A stretch of 23,740 nt of DNA, from positions 1 to 23,740 of the forward strand of contig QNZV01000099.1 in assembly GCA_003978395.1 (NCBI GenBank). The letters run 5' to 3'. Shown piece by piece: positions 1-7,791 of the stretch. A program made the position numbers and the translations under genes. How positions within the stretch are numbered: position 1 is the first letter of the stretch; every line of letters begins with the position of its first letter. This DNA is from Sulfurovum sp. (GTDB taxonomy: Bacteria > Campylobacterota > Campylobacteria > Campylobacterales > Sulfurovaceae). The notes under the pieces are model-generated. The model saw only the letters and a list, made by a program, of their open reading frames with translations, did no database searches and was not told the DNA's origin.

Positions 1-210
1 CATCAAAAAAAATATTACAGCAGGCATATCAGGATGGCGTAATATATTGTGTGCCTTACCTATTACATCTATCTCTTCATAGCCTGTAACATCGCAGAAA
101 GTATCATTTACATAAAGAATATTTCCTTTTTCATCTGTTTTACTTACAATAAACTCTTTTGAACTAATTTTTATCTCTTTGTCTATAGGAAGTGGTTTGT
201 AGGTATGCAT
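1..210 (-). CDS. PAS-domain sensor or chemoreceptor, N-terminus only (cut by window edge)
   Basis: Seventy codons are visible, from an ATG at 210 down to the window edge, open throughout. Residues about 16-66 look like the start of a PAS sensor domain: an I-V-S-K-T-D strand, GNILYVNDTFCDVTGY, then GKAHNILRHPDMP. The RHPDMP stretch is typical of Aer-like redox/oxygen-sensing PAS domains, common in Campylobacterota at the head of aerotaxis receptors, diguanylate cyclases or histidine kinases. The output domain is outside the window, so its type cannot be told. A good ribosome site (AAGGAT) lies 6 bases before the ATG. The gene follows the small rhodanese on the same strand with a 79-base gap. 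A 7-bp AT-rich inverted repeat (219-225 with 231-237) partly overlaps the ribosome site. The PAS call is solid; an aerotaxis role is a guess. Confidence 0.8.
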   Translation of the reverse strand, partial: MHTYKPLPIDKEIKISSKEFIVSKTDEKGNILYVNDTFCDVTGYEEIDVIGKAHNILRHPDMPAVIFFLM

Positions 211-289
211 ATATTATCCTTAATTTTTATAATTAAGAATTATATTATATAAATTGGTAAGAATAGTGAAATAAAGAGAGAAGTACTCT

Positions 290-637
290 TTATCCTTTTT
301 CAATATCTCCTCGATATGAGACAATACCTCCTGCATGATTAATCACTTTTGTCATACCATTTTGCTGAAATACTCGCTGAACTTGTCCTGACCTACTATC
401 TGTTCTACAGGTAAAAATAACTGTTTTATCTCTGTTCTCATCTAAAAATGGTTCAGCCCATGATTGAAATGTTGATGTTGGCTTTAAAAAATCAACACCT
501 TTAATATGCCCATGGTCATACTCCATCTGCTCTCGTACATCAACTAAAATAAAATCTACATTACCTTCTTCTCTCTCTTTTAAAAGTTCTATTAACTCTT
601 CTGAATGAACATAACTTTTCTCTAGTAATTTACTCAT
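290..637 (-). CDS. Cytoplasmic single-domain rhodanese (sulfurtransferase)
   Basis: This is a 115-residue single rhodanese domain without a signal peptide. Visible marks are ILVDVREQMEYDHGHIKG (about 30-47), the classic first rhodanese motif, and the active-site loop CRTDSR with the presumed persulfide cysteine at residue 77. A six-residue loop starting with Cys and ending with Arg is usual for catalytically competent sulfurtransferases and GlpE-like proteins. An upstream in-frame ATG at 655 would add six residues, but AAGGAA sits 6-8 bases before the ATG at 637, so I chose 637. The gene is transcribed away from gatC, and the divergent gap holds a TATAGT-like element on this strand (677-682). 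The substrate is unknown; roles in sulfur-carrier metabolism, thiosulfate use or cyanide detoxification are all possible. Confidence 0.85.
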   Translation of the reverse strand: MSKLLEKSYVHSEELIELLKEREEGNVDFILVDVREQMEYDHGHIKGVDFLKPTSTFQSWAEPFLDENRDKTVIFTCRTDSRSGQVQRVFQQNGMTKVINHAGGIVSYRGDIEKG

Positions 638-700
638 ATTTAATTCCTTTGTCATTTTTAATATAATTAAGTGGGAACTATACCTTAAACTCTTTTAATA

Positions 701-706
701 TATAAT
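701..706 (+). promoter_or_regulatory. Predicted -10 element (TATAAT) for the gatC operon
   Basis: A perfect TATAAT in the divergent gap between the rhodanese and gatC. Transcription would begin near 712-713, which leaves a leader of about 30 bases before the GTG start at 744. No convincing -35 is seen, which is normal for sigma-70 promoters in Campylobacterota. Confidence 0.5.
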
Positions 707-743
707 ACTGGTTATGAAAATATTTGAAATAAAAAGGATAATT

Positions 744-1034
744 GTGATAATTGACAACACAGTATTAGAAAAACTAGAAAAACTCTCTATGTTAAAAATT
801 GAAGATGAGAAAAAAGAGGAGCTTGCAAATCAACTGACAGAGATTCTTGCTTATGTTGAAAACCTTTCAGAATTAGATACAGATGAATTAGATTCTAGCT
901 TTTCTACTCTTTCTGGTGGGACACCTATGCGTGAAGATAATGCACATAGAAATATTGAAATTTCAAAATCACTATTTTCACATACACCTCATGCAGAAAA
1001 CGACTTTTTTATTGTGCCTAAAATTATAGAATAA
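744..1034 (+). CDS. gatC: Asp/Glu-tRNA(Asn/Gln) amidotransferase subunit C
   Basis: GatC is the small scaffold subunit of the GatCAB amidotransferase, which turns Glu-tRNA(Gln) and Asp-tRNA(Asn) into Gln- and Asn-tRNA in the cytoplasm. The protein has the family pattern: an N-terminal LEKLEKLSMLKIEDEKKEEL helix, LTEILAYVENLSELDTDEL, then the MREDNAH segment and a C-terminal FIVPKIIE end. I start it at GTG 744 (96 residues, near the usual 95) because AAGGAT lies just before it and the extra residues from the in-frame ATG at 714 (MKIFEIKRII) do not look like GatC. That ATG would also sit almost on the predicted transcription start. gatA and gatB are not in the window. It heads the long plus-strand series that includes fur. 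Confidence 0.92.
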   Translation: MIIDNTVLEKLEKLSMLKIEDEKKEELANQLTEILAYVENLSELDTDELDSSFSTLSGGTPMREDNAHRNIEISKSLFSHTPHAENDFFIVPKIIE

Positions 1035-1100
1035 GATTAATATAATATTTTAATGATAAAATAAGGAATTAAAAAATAATTATATATTAGGATACTCCTT

Positions 1101-2165
1101 ATGGCTATAGATATAAAAAAACTACTCCAAAGTGTTGTCTCTCATGGTGCTTCTGATTTACACCTTGTCAGCAGAGCTGAACCACAAATTCGTATTGATG
1201 GTTCACTAAAAGCAGTCAATCTTCCTGTTTTAACAGGAGAGGATATTGAAGAGATGGCATATGCCCTACTTACAGAGAAACAGAAAAAGTCATTCGAAGA
1301 GCATCTCGAACTGGATTTTGCACTTCTACTTCCAGGAATTGGTCGTTTCAGAGCAAACTACTATAGAACTCTAGGCGATATTGCTGCTGCTTTTCGTATT
1401 ATTCCCACAGAAATTCCCTCGCTTGATGATTTAAACGCTCCTGAGGTTTATAAAAAATTGATAAAAAGGGAAAAAGGTCTTATTTTGGTTACAGGACCTA
1501 CAGGTTCAGGTAAATCAACCACCTTAGCAGCTATGCTAAACGAAATTAATATGACAGAAAACAAACATGTTGTTACCGTTGAAGACCCAGTAGAGTTTAT
1601 CCATCAAAATAAAAAATGTGTCTTTTCCCATAGAGAGTTAGAAAGCGATACAAAAAGCTTCTCGATGGCACTAAAATATGCCATGCGTCAAGACCCCGAT
1701 ATTATATTCATTGGGGAGATGAGGGATAAAGAGACCATTGAAGCAGCTCTAACAGCAGCTGAAACAGGTCACTTAGTTTTTGGAACACTACACACCAACT
1801 CTGCCCCAGGGACAATTAACCGTATTATTGATGTTTTTGGAGGAGATGAACAGCCACAAATCAGAACCATGATAGCCTCATCTTTGGTGGCTGTTATTGC
1901 ACAAGTATTGCTTCCAAAAATAGGTGGAGGAAGGGTTGCGGCTCCTGAAATCATGATTCCTAACAATGCTATTTCAAACCTAATTCGTGAAGATAAAACC
2001 CATCAACTCTATTCTCAAATGCAATTAGGTCAAGGAGCATCAGGAATGCAAACACAGACACAAATACTTACTAAACTTATAAAACAGGGGATAATCTCCA
2101 AAGAAGATGCTGTACAATATGCAAATAAACCAGATGAGTTAAAAAAGAACATTAATTTTAAATAA
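1101..2165 (+). CDS. pilT: Type IV pilus retraction ATPase PilT
   Basis: This hexameric cytoplasmic ATPase powers retraction of type IV pili (twitching, DNA uptake). The 354 residues have the full PilT layout: an N-terminal PAS-like domain with GASDLHL (16-22), Walker A GPTGSGKST (132-140), acidic box around EDPVEFIHQ (161-169), Walker B DPDIIFIGEMRD (198-209) and the His box TGHLVFGTLHT (222-232). The C-terminal AISNLIREDK segment matches the AIRNLIRE motif that marks PilT rather than PilB. AGGA lies 8 bases before the ATG. It sits between gatC and cvpA, genes that I recall being adjacent in Campylobacter jejuni, so it looks like a lineage-specific insertion. No other pilus gene is nearby. 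It could be the PilU paralogue, but the motifs favour PilT. Confidence 0.93.
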   Translation: MAIDIKKLLQSVVSHGASDLHLVSRAEPQIRIDGSLKAVNLPVLTGEDIEEMAYALLTEKQKKSFEEHLELDFALLLPGIGRFRANYYRTLGDIAAAFRIIPTEIPSLDDLNAPEVYKKLIKREKGLILVTGPTGSGKSTTLAAMLNEINMTENKHVVTVEDPVEFIHQNKKCVFSHRELESDTKSFSMALKYAMRQDPDIIFIGEMRDKETIEAALTAAETGHLVFGTLHTNSAPGTINRIIDVFGGDEQPQIRTMIASSLVAVIAQVLLPKIGGGRVAAPEIMIPNNAISNLIREDKTHQLYSQMQLGQGASGMQTQTQILTKLIKQGIISKEDAVQYANKPDELKKNINFK

Positions 2166-2215
2166 TTTTAGTTATAATTTCCATAAAAAATTCTAAAATT
2201 AAGGTTTGGGGTATA

Positions 2216-2806
2216 ATGGATTTACAAATTATAGATATGGTTATTATTGGTATTATTCTTTTTCTTGCCATTAAAGGTTTGGTAAATGGTTTTTCTACAG
2301 AGCTATTTAACTTTCTTGGGCTTATTGGTGGTATTGCTGTAGCAGGACGTACCAATGAGATGGTAGGCGATTTAATCGTAAAACAGAACATTTTGCCTGA
2401 AACACTGCTTCAGTATCAAAAAGTCATTGGCTTTATAGCTGTATTTATTATAATTTGGGTTCTATTTAACATCATAGCATCACTCTTTTCAACTATTAAT
2501 TCAGATGAGATAGGTATCATTAGTAGAATTTTTGGATACTTTATTGGTGTTGCACGTTATGCATTTATCTTTTCACTTATTATTTTTGGTTTCAATAATT
2601 CTGATTTTATTAAAGAAAAATTCTCTAAATACACCGAAAACAGCCAAGTATTTACACCACTATCAAAAATTGGAGAAAAGCTTCTAAATAAGAGTAACGA
2701 AAATAATGAAACAATAAGTGCAGAAAGCAATAGCACAACAATAGATACAAATTCAACAACTGCTATTGAAGATAATAGTACAAAAGAGAATAATGTATCC
2801 CAATAA
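2216..2806 (+). CDS. CvpA-family inner-membrane protein
   Basis: A 196-residue polytopic membrane protein of the CvpA family (colicin V production protein; in other bacteria tied to envelope homeostasis and purF expression, exact role unsettled). Four hydrophobic segments are seen at about 6-22, 27-45, 67-91 and 103-127. The start DLQIIDMVIIGIILFLAIKG followed by GFSTELFNFLGLIGG is typical of the family. Residues 155-196 form a hydrophilic tail rich in Asn, Ser, Thr and Glu, with no hydrophobic segment. AAGG lies about 11 bases before the ATG and a TATAAT is found at 2173-2178, so a promoter for cvpA-fur inside the series is possible. It lies directly upstream of fur, as I recall for Cj0399-Cj0400. 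Confidence 0.85.
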   Translation: MDLQIIDMVIIGIILFLAIKGLVNGFSTELFNFLGLIGGIAVAGRTNEMVGDLIVKQNILPETLLQYQKVIGFIAVFIIIWVLFNIIASLFSTINSDEIGIISRIFGYFIGVARYAFIFSLIIFGFNNSDFIKEKFSKYTENSQVFTPLSKIGEKLLNKSNENNETISAESNSTTIDTNSTTAIEDNSTKENNVSQ

Positions 2807-2826
2807 TAAAGGATAATACTAAGCTT

Positions 2827-3279
2827 ATGAAGATAGAAAAAGAATATAAAGAGATTTTAGAAGACTTTAAAAAATTATTAAAATCTTCAAATCTAAAATA
2901 CACTAAACAGAGAGAGTTAATTTTACAAATTATCTATGATAATGATGGACACTTTACTCCTGAAAATATTTATAATCTTATCAAAATGAGCTACCCTGAA
3001 GTAAAAATTGGAATTGCTACGGTCTATCGAACACTAACTCTATTGGAAGAAGCAGAGATTGTAAGTTCCATTTCATTTGGAAGTCAAGGGAAAAAATATG
3101 AATTTGGACTTAAAGAGCATCATGACCACTTGGTCTGTTTAAAATGTGGTGGCATCGAAGAGTTTTTAGATAAAACTATTGAAAAGCAACAAGAAGAGAT
3201 TGCAAAAAAGTTTAACTTTAAAATGACAAACCATATTATGAAGATAACGGGTATCTGTTCTGCCTGTCAAGCCAAATAG
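2827..3279 (+). CDS. fur: Ferric uptake regulator Fur
   Basis: Fur is the Fe(II)-dependent dimeric repressor of iron uptake and storage genes. The 150 residues show the winged-helix DNA-binding part with TKQRELILQII (26-36) and the recognition helix region GIATVYRTLTLLEE (62-75), then the metal-binding HHDHLVCLKCGG (98-109) and a C-terminal CSAC (144-147). The two CxxC pairs (104/107 and 144/147) fit the structural zinc site known from Campylobacter and Helicobacter Fur. The N-terminal extension before the first helix is also usual in this phylum. The nearest ribosome site, AAGGA, is 13 bases before the ATG, longer than normal. No promoter stands out in the 20-base gap after cvpA, so expression probably comes from upstream genes. 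PerR or Zur are less likely given the HHDH motif and genomic context. Confidence 0.93.
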   Translation: MKIEKEYKEILEDFKKLLKSSNLKYTKQRELILQIIYDNDGHFTPENIYNLIKMSYPEVKIGIATVYRTLTLLEEAEIVSSISFGSQGKKYEFGLKEHHDHLVCLKCGGIEEFLDKTIEKQQEEIAKKFNFKMTNHIMKITGICSACQAK

Positions 3280-3337
3280 ATACCCCCCACAAAATTTTAT
3301 CCCCATACTATAAAAAAAGAATAACATAGGAGAAGTC

Positions 3338-4984
3338 TTGATATTTAAAAATCAATATATTCAAGAGAGAATAAAAAAAACGGAAAAACTACGCGAAGAG
3401 GGAATTAATCCTTATCCAAACCAAGTAAAAAAAGGGACATCTTCTGCAACATTTTTAACTGAGTGTACTTATGTTCATCAGATAGAAACCGATGAGATGA
3501 AACAAGATAAGAGCAGAGAGTATCGTCTTACAGGTCGTCTAAAATTCATTAGAATCATGGGAAAAGCAGGTTTTGCAAAGATAGAAGATGAAGATGGGTT
3601 GGTGCAGATTTATTTTAATCGTGATGACCTTCCTGAAAACTACTACAATACAATTGTTAAAAAACTTTTTGAAGTTGGAGATATTATTGAGGTCAAAGGC
3701 TACCCTTTTGTCACAGGCACAGGAGAATTAACCCTACACTGTTTAGAGGTAAACTTGGTCACAAAATCCATCTCTCCACTCCCTGAAAAGTTTAATGGAA
3801 TTAAAGACCAAGAGATAAAATATAGACAGCGTTACCTTGATATGATTATGGATGCAGAGGTAACCAAACGATTTAAATTACGCTCTCGCATTGTCTCTTC
3901 TATTCGTCATTTCTTTGAAGAGAAAGGGTTTTTAGAGGTAGAAACACCTATGATGCACCCAATTTTAGGGGGAGCAAATGCTAAGCCATTTATTACCCAT
4001 CACAATGCTTTAGGGGTAGACAGATTTCTAAGAATTGCTCCAGAGCTTTACTTGAAACAACTTATCACTGGTGGAATGGAAGCTGTATTTGAGATAGGTA
4101 AAAACTTTAGAAATGAAGGAATAGATGCGACGCATAACCCAGAATTTACAGTTATTGAGTTCTATTGGGCATATAAAACGTATATTGAGCTAATGAGCGT
4201 TACCGAAGAGCTGTTTGACTATCTATTTGACCATTTAGAGCTGGATAGAAAACTTCCATATGGAGATAAAGAGGTTGACTTCTCTACCCCATTCGCTCGT
4301 ATCACTTGGATTGACTCCATCGTCAATATAGGTGGCGTTCCAAGAGAGATAGCAGAGGACAGAGACAAAGGGTTGGCATTTTTAAAAGAGAACAATCTTA
4401 AATATAATGAAAATTGGACGATAGGTTACGTTCAAGCTGAACTTTTTGATGAGTTTGTTGAAGAAAAACTCATTAATCCAACGTTTATTATCGATTACCC
4501 TGTTGATATCTCTCCATTGGCAAGAAGAAGCGATGCAAACCCTGAAATAGCTGAACGTTTTGAGTTCTTTGTTGCTGGTGCAGAGTTGGCAAATGGTTTC
4601 TCGGAACTTAATGACCCTATTGACCAATACAAAAGATTTCAAGCACAAGTGGATGCCAAAGAGTTAACAGGCGATGATGAAGCGATGCACATGGATACCA
4701 ACTTTGTAAAAGCACTTAGTTATGGAATGACACCAACAGCAGGAGAGGGAATTGGAATTGATAGACTGGTTATGATGCTTACAAACCAACAAACCATTCG
4801 TGATGTGCTTCTTTTCCCTGCCATGAGACCAGAAGCTCCAAAAGCTCCTATGATTTCAGATGAAAACAAATGTAAAAAATGTGGAAATGAAAATCCAGAC
4901 GAACTTAAACCTGCTAAGAAGGGTAAAGGGATGTTCTGTATAGATGGAAATGCTTGTAAAAAGAGAATTTCTGAAAGAACATAA
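3338..4984 (+). CDS. lysS: Lysyl-tRNA synthetase, class II, with a C-terminal four-cysteine extension
   Basis: LysRS attaches lysine to tRNA(Lys). The OB-fold anticodon-binding domain spans about 60-145 ([18 protein letters not shown]). The class II core follows: motif 1 region near 184-210 ([17 protein letters not shown]), motif 2 [15 protein letters not shown] (257-271) and motif 3 GEGIGIDRL (469-477). The core ends near residue 500 ([10 protein letters not shown]), where most bacterial LysRS stop. Here about 48 more residues carry Cys512, Cys515, Cys534 and Cys540, which looks like a small zinc ribbon (see findings). The start is TTG at 3338, supported by AGGAG seven bases upstream; the next in-frame ATG (Met54) would remove the N-terminal helix. 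It sits between fur and glyA with no terminator on either side. Confidence 0.95.
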   Translation: MIFKNQYIQERIKKTEKLREEGINPYPNQVKKGTSSATFLTECTYVHQIETDEMKQDKSREYRLTGRLKFIRIMGKAGFAKIEDEDGLVQIYFNRDDLPENYYNTIVKKLFEVGDIIEVKGYPFVTGTGELTLHCLEVNLVTKSISPLPEKFNGIKDQEIKYRQRYLDMIMDAEVTKRFKLRSRIVSSIRHFFEEKGFLEVETPMMHPILGGANAKPFITHHNALGVDRFLRIAPELYLKQLITGGMEAVFEIGKNFRNEGIDATHNPEFTVIEFYWAYKTYIELMSVTEELFDYLFDHLELDRKLPYGDKEVDFSTPFARITWIDSIVNIGGVPREIAEDRDKGLAFLKENNLKYNENWTIGYVQAELFDEFVEEKLINPTFIIDYPVDISPLARRSDANPEIAERFEFFVAGAELANGFSELNDPIDQYKRFQAQVDAKELTGDDEAMHMDTNFVKALSYGMTPTAGEGIGIDRLVMMLTNQQTIRDVLLFPAMRPEAPKAPMISDENKCKKCGNENPDELKPAKKGKGMFCIDGNACKKRISERT

Positions 4985-5004
4985 AAATTTAGGTCTAAAT
5001 ACGC

Positions 5005-5039
5005 TGATTCCAAATATGTAGATAACATATAAGGAATCG
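5005..5039. other. Intergenic imperfect hairpin between lysS and glyA
   Basis: GATTCC (5006-5011) pairs with GGAATC (5033-5038), then an AA/AA internal loop, then ATATGT (5014-5019) pairs with ACATAT (5025-5030) around a 5-base loop. No T-run follows, so it is not a plain terminator. It lies 21 bases after the lysS stop and 86 bases before glyA. It may be an RNA structure, a protein-binding dyad or a small palindromic repeat. Confidence 0.5.
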
Positions 5040-5124
5040 ACTGCTTTAGGCTCGCCAAATTCAAGATATTTTTACATTAAATTTGATATAAATACACCAA
5101 TAATTAAAAAACCTAAGGAACCCT

Positions 5125-6375
5125 ATGAGTTACTCAATGGAAACATTTGACCCAGAAATTTTTGAAGCTATTAACCAAGAGAGAGACAGACAAACAGACC
5201 ATTTAGAGATGATTGCATCTGAAAACTTTACTATTCCTGCTGTTATGGAAGCGATGGGTTCAGTTTTTACCAATAAATATGCCGAAGGCTACCCATACAA
5301 ACGTTACTACGGTGGATGTGAACATGCAGATACTGTTGAACAACTGGCTATTGATAGAGCATGTGAACTTTTTAACTGTAAATTTGCCAATGTGCAACCT
5401 CACTCAGGAAGTCAAGCAAATGGAGCTGTTTACGCAGCGTTACTAAAGCCTTATGATAAAATTTTAGGTATGGATTTAAGCCACGGTGGACACTTGACAC
5501 ACGGTTCTAAACCAAGTTTTTCAGGTAAAAACTACCAATCATTTACTTATGGTGTTGAGCTTGATGGATACATCAACTATGACAAAGTAATGGAGATTGC
5601 TCAAATCGTTAAACCTAAAATTATTGTTTGTGGTGCTTCTGCTTATGCTCGTGAAATTGATTTTAAAAAGTTTAGAGAGATAGCTGATGCTGTTGGTGCT
5701 ATTCTATTTGCTGATATTGCACACATTGCTGGTTTGGTTTGTGCTGATGAGCATATGAGTCCATTCCCTTATGCTGATGTAGTAACAACAACAACACATA
5801 AAACACTTGCAGGTCCTCGTGGTGGTATGATTATGACCAATGATGAAGCAATTGCAAAGAAAATTAACTCAGCAATCTTCCCTGGTCTTCAAGGTGGTCC
5901 ACTGGTTCATGTTATTGCTGCTAAAGCTGTAGGATTCAAATATAACCTTAGCCCAGAGTGGAAAGATTATGCAAAACAGGTTAAAGCAAATACCAAAGTA
6001 TTGGCAGATGTACTTATCAAAAGAGGATTTAATCTGGTAAGTAACGGAACAGACAATCACTTAGTATTGGTTTCATTTGTAGGTAAAGAGTTTTCAGGAA
6101 AAGATGCTGATGCAGCTTTGGGTGCAGCAGGTATAACTGTCAATAAAAATACTGTTCCAGGGGAAACACGAAGTCCATTTGTAACTTCAGGTATTCGTGT
6201 TGGTTCAGCAGCATTAACAAGCCGTGGGATGAAAGAGGCAGAGTTTGAAATTATTGCCAATAAAATGGCTGATGTACTTGAAAACATAGAAGATTCAGAG
6301 CTTCATGCACGCATTAAAGATGAGATGAAAGAGCTTGCTTCTGGATTTGTTATTTATGAGAAGGCTATCTACTAA
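5125..6375 (+). CDS. glyA: Serine hydroxymethyltransferase
   Basis: GlyA is a PLP enzyme that converts serine and tetrahydrofolate to glycine and methylene-tetrahydrofolate, the main one-carbon source in the cytoplasm. The 416 residues match the bacterial length. Visible motifs: EMIASENF (28-35), [13 protein letters not shown] (52-64), [11 protein letters not shown] (93-103), the DIAHIAGL segment (197-204) and [14 protein letters not shown] (221-234), with the PLP lysine at 226. The ATG at 5125 has AAGGAA about 5 bases upstream; a second in-frame ATG lies four codons later. The 140-base gap before it is the longest inside this series and holds the hairpin at 5005-5039 plus an AT-rich GATATAAAT stretch that could be a promoter. 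It is followed after two bases by the DUF1882 gene. Confidence 0.96.
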   Translation: MSYSMETFDPEIFEAINQERDRQTDHLEMIASENFTIPAVMEAMGSVFTNKYAEGYPYKRYYGGCEHADTVEQLAIDRACELFNCKFANVQPHSGSQANGAVYAALLKPYDKILGMDLSHGGHLTHGSKPSFSGKNYQSFTYGVELDGYINYDKVMEIAQIVKPKIIVCGASAYAREIDFKKFREIADAVGAILFADIAHIAGLVCADEHMSPFPYADVVTTTTHKTLAGPRGGMIMTNDEAIAKKINSAIFPGLQGGPLVHVIAAKAVGFKYNLSPEWKDYAKQVKANTKVLADVLIKRGFNLVSNGTDNHLVLVSFVGKEFSGKDADAALGAAGITVNKNTVPGETRSPFVTSGIRVGSAALTSRGMKEAEFEIIANKMADVLENIEDSELHARIKDEMKELASGFVIYEKAIY

Positions 6376-6377
6376 TC

Positions 6378-6878
6378 TTGAAAATCAATATCTTTGATTT
6401 AGAATTTAACTGTGAATATTTTTATATTCACAGTAATTCCATTGTTGAAAAAATAAACTTTAATAATAGAATTTTTTATAGCAAATATAAAAAAATAATC
6501 ACTCCTCTAACTCCTATCTTATTAAAACAACATCAAAATCATGAGATTCATTTGGCTCTACCACTAATTGAAGAGAACAGAGTAAACTATTTGGTTATAG
6601 AATATGGTCAAGAAGATTGGAAAGCCTTCTATGCTTTAGTAAAAAATTTACTAAAAAATCTCAATATTAAGCTCTACTTTTCCTATAGAGATGAGAAGAT
6701 GATGCTTTTGCAAATCTTTATTCCAAAAGATAGTGTTGATATAAATATTGCCTATAAAGAAGTTGAAAATATAAAATATCTTTTAAATCTTAAGCTAAAA
6801 AAAAGTTATAAAATTTTTCCAAACAGTAATTTGCCTAAAAACTACAATATTATTACACTTCCACGGACAAAAATATAA
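6378..6878 (+). CDS. DUF1882-like protein of unknown function (Campylobacterota-restricted)
   Basis: This 166-residue protein starts two bases after the glyA stop with TTG; GAAGG about 14 bases upstream, inside glyA, is the only ribosome-site candidate, so translation is probably coupled to glyA. I recall a DUF1882 protein in the same place after glyA in Campylobacter and Helicobacter, and recognisable traits are present: an N-terminal FYIHSNSIVEKINFNNRIFYSKY, PLTPILLKQH, NYLVIEYG and a C-terminal LPKNYNIITLPRTKI. There is no signal peptide, membrane segment or catalytic motif that I can see. It is rich in Lys, Ile and Asn, and predicted to be a soluble alpha/beta protein. Function is unknown; the fixed position beside glyA and the SPOR gene is the only clue. 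Confidence 0.75.
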   Translation: MKINIFDLEFNCEYFYIHSNSIVEKINFNNRIFYSKYKKIITPLTPILLKQHQNHEIHLALPLIEENRVNYLVIEYGQEDWKAFYALVKNLLKNLNIKLYFSYRDEKMMLLQIFIPKDSVDINIAYKEVENIKYLLNLKLKKSYKIFPNSNLPKNYNIITLPRTKI

Positions 6879-6905
6879 TTTTTTTGTATCAAATTATATT
6901 TTTTG

Positions 6906-6914
6906 TGTTATACT
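6906..6914 (+). promoter_or_regulatory. Extended -10 promoter (TGT-TATACT) for the SPOR-domain gene
   Basis: TATACT at 6909-6914 is preceded by TGT, an extended -10, and by a run of six T at 6899-6904. The predicted start near 6921 leaves about 18 bases before the ATG at 6939. The 13-base core ATTTTTTGTGTTA (6898-6910) is repeated exactly upstream of the cytochrome c gene. Confidence 0.6.
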
Positions 6915-6938
6915 TTGTTTAAAAAAACGGAGATGACC

Positions 6939-7787
6939 ATGGCAGATAAAAACTTGCATGACATTAAAATAGATGATTTGGATAATCCCAAAAAAACCCC
7001 TCTTAAAAACATATTAACCCTACTGGCACTACTTTTTATTATATTAGTAATTTCAGTTGCAATCACAAGACTTATTCTTAATACTGATGAAGATGAATTG
7101 AATGAAGCAAATAACTCTACGAGTACTGCAATTGTAGAGCTAGATGATGATGTAAAAAATAGTGATAATACAGTTGCTACTGCAGCAGGTTTAGCTACGG
7201 CTGCTGTAGCAGGTAGTATGCTTGCAAATGGAACAGTATTAACCGAAAGAAATGTTTCTACAGGTACTAAAAGCTCTTCTTCAACAGATGCTAAAAAAGA
7301 TAATGAATCTACTAAAGATAAAGATAGTGGTTCAAAAATCAAAGCTACATTAAGAGAGCATAGACCAACAAAGCCAAAAGAGGTTACAACCCATACTACT
7401 GTACATAAAACTCCAACACATCATACTACAGTGCATAAAACTCCAACACATCATACTACAGTACATAAAACTCCAACACATAGTACTAATCAATATGTTG
7501 ATAAAGTCGTCTCAAGCAGTAAAAAATCTTCTTCTCATCACACTTCTCATCTTGGAGAAAAAAGAGCAGGATACTACATTAAAGTTGGTACATTTAAAGA
7601 TACAGCTAAAGCTGTTAGTAAAATTAAAAAAACATCTCTAGACTATATATTTATTAAGCCAAAAAATGATAAAACTATGACTCGTGTTCTCATCGGTCCA
7701 TTTAAAAGTAACTGGGGAGCAAAACAACACCTTCAAAAAGTTAAAAATGTTATTGCAGAAGGTGCATATATCACAAGGATAGATTAA
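6939..7787 (+). CDS. SPOR-domain inner-membrane protein with His/Thr-rich repeats
   Basis: This is a bitopic membrane protein, probably bound to septal peptidoglycan. Residues 1-23 are cytoplasmic and charged, 24-45 form one membrane segment (ILTLLALLFIILVISVAI), and the rest is periplasmic. The long linker is rich in Ser, Thr, Lys and Asp and contains three exact copies of HTTVHKTPTH (152-181). The C-terminal SPOR domain (about 211-280) begins with GYYIKVGTFKDTAKA and ends RVLIGPFKSNWGAKQHL. SPOR domains bind denuded glycan strands at division sites. I start at ATG 6939 because CGGAG is 6 bases upstream; an ATG at 6933 overlaps that site. It has its own extended -10 promoter. The equivalent position in C. 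jejuni (Cj0404, by memory) also holds a SPOR protein. Confidence 0.85.
   Translation: MADKNLHDIKIDDLDNPKKTPLKNILTLLALLFIILVISVAITRLILNTDEDELNEANNSTSTAIVELDDDVKNSDNTVATAAGLATAAVAGSMLANGTVLTERNVSTGTKSSSSTDAKKDNESTKDKDSGSKIKATLREHRPTKPKEVTTHTTVHKTPTHHTTVHKTPTHHTTVHKTPTHSTNQYVDKVVSSSKKSSSHHTSHLGEKRAGYYIKVGTFKDTAKAVSKIKKTSLDYIFIKPKNDKTMTRVLIGPFKSNWGAKQHLQKVKNVIAEGAYITRID
7392..7481 (+). repeat. Three tandem copies of a 30-bp in-frame repeat inside the SPOR-domain gene
   Basis: Copies at 7392-7421, 7422-7451 and 7452-7481 differ from one another at only two positions, both synonymous, and encode HTTVHKTPTH each time. Because the unit is 30 bp, copy gain or loss keeps the frame and only changes the periplasmic linker length. 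Confidence 0.95.
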
Positions 7788-7791
7788 AAAT

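Noticed and set aside
273..291. Inverted repeat AAAGAG / CTCTTT at the stop of the small rhodanese gene as a terminator
   Set aside because: Only six weak pairs with a 7-base loop and a T-run broken after three bases; the downstream PAS gene follows on the same strand, so termination there is not well supported.
6908..7342. 144-codon open frame on the minus strand opposite the SPOR-domain gene
   Set aside because: It is Ser/Val-rich because it mirrors the Ser/Thr/Asp-rich linker of the real gene; it has no recognisable domain, and the plus frame has a membrane segment, repeats and a SPOR domain.
7392..7481. Short regular repeats that might suggest a CRISPR array
   Set aside because: The three 30-bp copies are directly joined with no spacers and lie in frame inside a SPOR-domain protein gene.
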